DNA of 37,369 nucleotides from Planctomycetaceae bacterium (GTDB lineage: Bacteria > Planctomycetota > PLA2). Where the stretch lies: NCBI GenBank assembly GCA_011525755.1, contig WYBS01000037.1, forward strand, positions 1 to 37,369, in the 5' to 3' direction. Each line of letters begins with the position of its first letter. Position 1 is the stretch's first letter. Both the position numbers and the translations under genes were made by a program. Below the pieces are notes generated by a model that saw only the letters and a list, made by a program, of their open reading frames with translations, was not told the origin of the DNA and made no database searches. This document shows, piece by piece, positions 35,922 to 37,369 of the stretch.

Positions 35922-36196
35922 AGGGGATCCTCGTCCGGCTCGTGGACTTCTACCGCGCCCGCATCTCGCCACTGCTCCCGCCGCTCTGCCGGTTCGAGCC
36001 CTCGTGCAGCGCCTATGCCCGGGAGGCGCTGCTACGCCACGGCGCCGCGAAGGGCACGCTCCTCGCCATCTGGCGCGTGCTCCGGTGCAACCCGCTCTGC
36101 CGGGGCGGCTTCGACCCGGTCCCGCCCGTCGGGCAGTGGAAATCCGGAGTCGCCGCGGATTCGCAGAGGCGCGGGAACGGGCAGGGGCACGGCTAG
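35918..36196 (+). CDS. yidD: YidD-family membrane protein insertion factor
   Basis: 92 aa from GTG 35918. The pattern [40 protein letters not shown] and [17 protein letters not shown] is the YidD family consensus, with the three conserved Cys positions. It assists YidC in inserting membrane proteins. In most genomes the order is rpmH-rnpA-yidD-yidC; here yidC does not follow and the next gene converges from the other strand. The last 15 residues ([15 protein letters not shown]) are extra. Confidence 0.94.
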   Translation: MKGILVRLVDFYRARISPLLPPLCRFEPSCSAYAREALLRHGAAKGTLLAIWRVLRCNPLCRGGFDPVPPVGQWKSGVAADSQRRGNGQGHG

Positions 36197-36261
36197 GCCG
36201 CTGCCCCCTCGTCCTCGTCTCGGGTCCGGCCCCGCGACTCCCGCGTTTCGCGCGGTACCGA

Positions 36262-37369
36262 CTACCGCCGCCCGCCGCCGCGGCGCGCCTCCTCCCGGTG
36301 CCTCATCTCCTCGTCGATCCGCTTCTGCATCTCGTCCTCGAAGTGCATGCCGAAGTTCTTGATGAGGCTCCCGATGTCGCCCATCCAGCGATCCTGCTCC
36401 TCGTGCAGCCGCTGGTTGGCGAAAGTCCGCAGGTATCGGGACATCTCGGCCGCGGTCACGGTCGTCGCGTCGGGCCGCTTGCGCTCCCGGAGGCGGAACA
36501 GGTAGGCGGAGCCCGGCTCCGCGGCGTCCCGGCGGATGTCCACGTCGACGGGCAAGAGGCAGGGGGGCTTCAGCTCCTCCTTGCCCTCCGGCTTCGCCCG
36601 GTCGCGGTCGAGCGCCTGCGCGAGGCTCTTCCGCAGGAAGTACCGGTCGCGCATGTGGAGGAACTCGCCGGGCCAGAGCATCGCCTTGTCCGGCTCCCGC
36701 ACGGTGTCGTAGCTCGCCTCGAGCCACTCCCCCTCCTGGACGCGGCAGCCGAGCGCCTCGGCCTCGGCCCGGAACGCCTCGGCCGCCACGGCGCCGTCGA
36801 CGAGCCGCTGCCGCAGGCCCTCGAGCTTCTCCTTCGCCCGCGCGCGGGCACGCTCCGGCAGGTAGAAGAGGCGGCGCAGGTCCTCCTTCTCGCCGGGCGT
36901 CAGCTCGTCGAAGGTCTTCCGCTGCTCGCGGATCACCTCGAGAAGCCGGAAGATCTGGCGGCCGTGCCCCGCGTCGCCGAGCGTGTCCTCCTTCGGGCTC
37001 CGCTTCGGCAGGTCGGTGTCGCCGAGGCGCGTCACTCGCGGCTTGAAGCTGAAGCCGAACTTGACGCCGCTGTCCTCGATCTCCTGCAGCTCGTCGCCGG
37101 AGAGCGCCTTGCCGTCGAAGTCGCGGTACATGATGAGCCCCTTCCCGGGCTCGGTGCTGCAGACGGGGTTCGCGGGGTCGTCGTGCGCCCGGAGCTTCTC
37201 GAAGAGCTCCTTGAAGCTGACGTCGTCCCTCGTCTGCCCGAGGAGGAAGGCGTAGATCGTGCGGACCTCGACCTCGCGGCCGACCTGCTCCTTCACGAGG
37301 TCGTAGCCGAACTTGTTGATCTTCTCGAGATCCGGCGCCGGCTCCTCCGGCTTCGGCTCCTCCGGCTTC
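36262..37369 (-). CDS. Protein with SurA/PpiC-like C-terminus, N-terminus missing
   Basis: Open to the right window edge; about 368 codons are visible. The frame begins with a Pro/Glu-rich linker (KPEEPKPEEPAPDLEKINKF), so earlier domains must lie outside. The visible part is alpha/beta and highly charged; the end AYLFRLRERKRPDATTVTAA, EMSRYLRTFANQRLHEEQDR, WMGDIGSLIKNFG resembles the segment that follows parvulin domains in SurA/PpiD-type chaperones (strand with 'R', then helix ending 'W...l......'). No parvulin motif is obvious inside the window. A periplasmic folding role is a weak inference. It converges with yidD, leaving 65 bp. Confidence 0.5.
   Translation of the reverse strand, partial: KPEEPKPEEPAPDLEKINKFGYDLVKEQVGREVEVRTIYAFLLGQTRDDVSFKELFEKLRAHDDPANPVCSTEPGKGLIMYRDFDGKALSGDELQEIEDSGVKFGFSFKPRVTRLGDTDLPKRSPKEDTLGDAGHGRQIFRLLEVIREQRKTFDELTPGEKEDLRRLFYLPERARARAKEKLEGLRQRLVDGAVAAEAFRAEAEALGCRVQEGEWLEASYDTVREPDKAMLWPGEFLHMRDRYFLRKSLAQALDRDRAKPEGKEELKPPCLLPVDVDIRRDAAEPGSAYLFRLRERKRPDATTVTAAEMSRYLRTFANQRLHEEQDRWMGDIGSLIKNFGMHFEDEMQKRIDEEMRHREEARRGGGRR

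Overview
This is a very GC-rich, tightly packed bacterial segment with about 35 genes, mostly in short operons whose neighbours overlap by 4 bases (ATGA or TTGA). The best guess at the source is an uncultivated Planctomycetota-like or related lineage. The left arm pairs a Tat-exported alkaline-phosphatase/DUF1501-like protein with a one-heme DUF1549-like protein, a planctomycete habit, and adds a ten-heme cytochrome fused to LVIVD repeats. Other traits (CorE-type ECF sigma factor, MCE system, many lipoproteins) also occur in Myxococcota and similar phyla, so the phylum is inference only.

Region 1 (1-6000, minus): a secreted redox operon of a one-heme/DUF1549-like protein, a Tat-exported phosphatase-superfamily protein, a 961-aa ten-heme cytochrome with an LVIVD beta-propeller, and a truncated EF-hand protein. 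Region 2 (6117-10184): accessory genes, namely a secreted unknown, a divergent pair with a shared 19-bp promoter (unknown 104-aa protein and DUF6036-like nucleotidyltransferase), a frameshifted membrane-protein remnant, a VapBC-like toxin-antitoxin pair with a visible operator, and a gene broken at a G7 tract. Region 3 (10181-12204): sucCD. Region 4 (12329-17057): a small lipoprotein and, divergently, an operon of a 'PFY'-repeat lipoprotein plus MlaE, MlaF and an MCE/MlaD protein, i.e. a lipid transporter between membranes. Three tandem hairpins follow.

Region 5 (17214-21685): riboflavin synthase and a small exported protein on minus; trmD-rplS-yraN, a PTS EIIA (ptsN-like) and an exported aminopeptidase P on plus. 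Region 6 (21696-30198, minus): a copper-handling cluster with a TPR lipoprotein carrying an HExxH motif, an ECF sigma factor with CxC and C-terminal cysteine-rich elements as in copper-sensing CorE, a CopA-type ATPase, a protein with three repeated CP..G/CC..C metal-binding units, a His/Met-tailed mini-lipoprotein, a TolC-family lipoprotein and a Tat-exported multicopper oxidase. Region 7 (30217-34655, minus): lexA coupled to a 26-aa membrane micro-ORF, an HtrA protease, and an NtrC/NtrB-like two-component pair. Region 8 (34703-37369): a HEAT-repeat lipoprotein, rnpA-yidD, and a truncated gene with a SurA-like C-terminus.

The most novel items are the lexA-coupled 26-aa membrane peptide, the PFY-repeat lipoprotein coupled to the Mla/MCE genes, the ten-heme/LVIVD fusion with two G9 tracts just after its signal peptide, the sigma-factor-linked copper cluster, and several start codons placed almost exactly at the +1 predicted from a -10 hexamer, which suggests leaderless transcripts. 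No tRNA, rRNA, CRISPR array or insertion sequence was seen.
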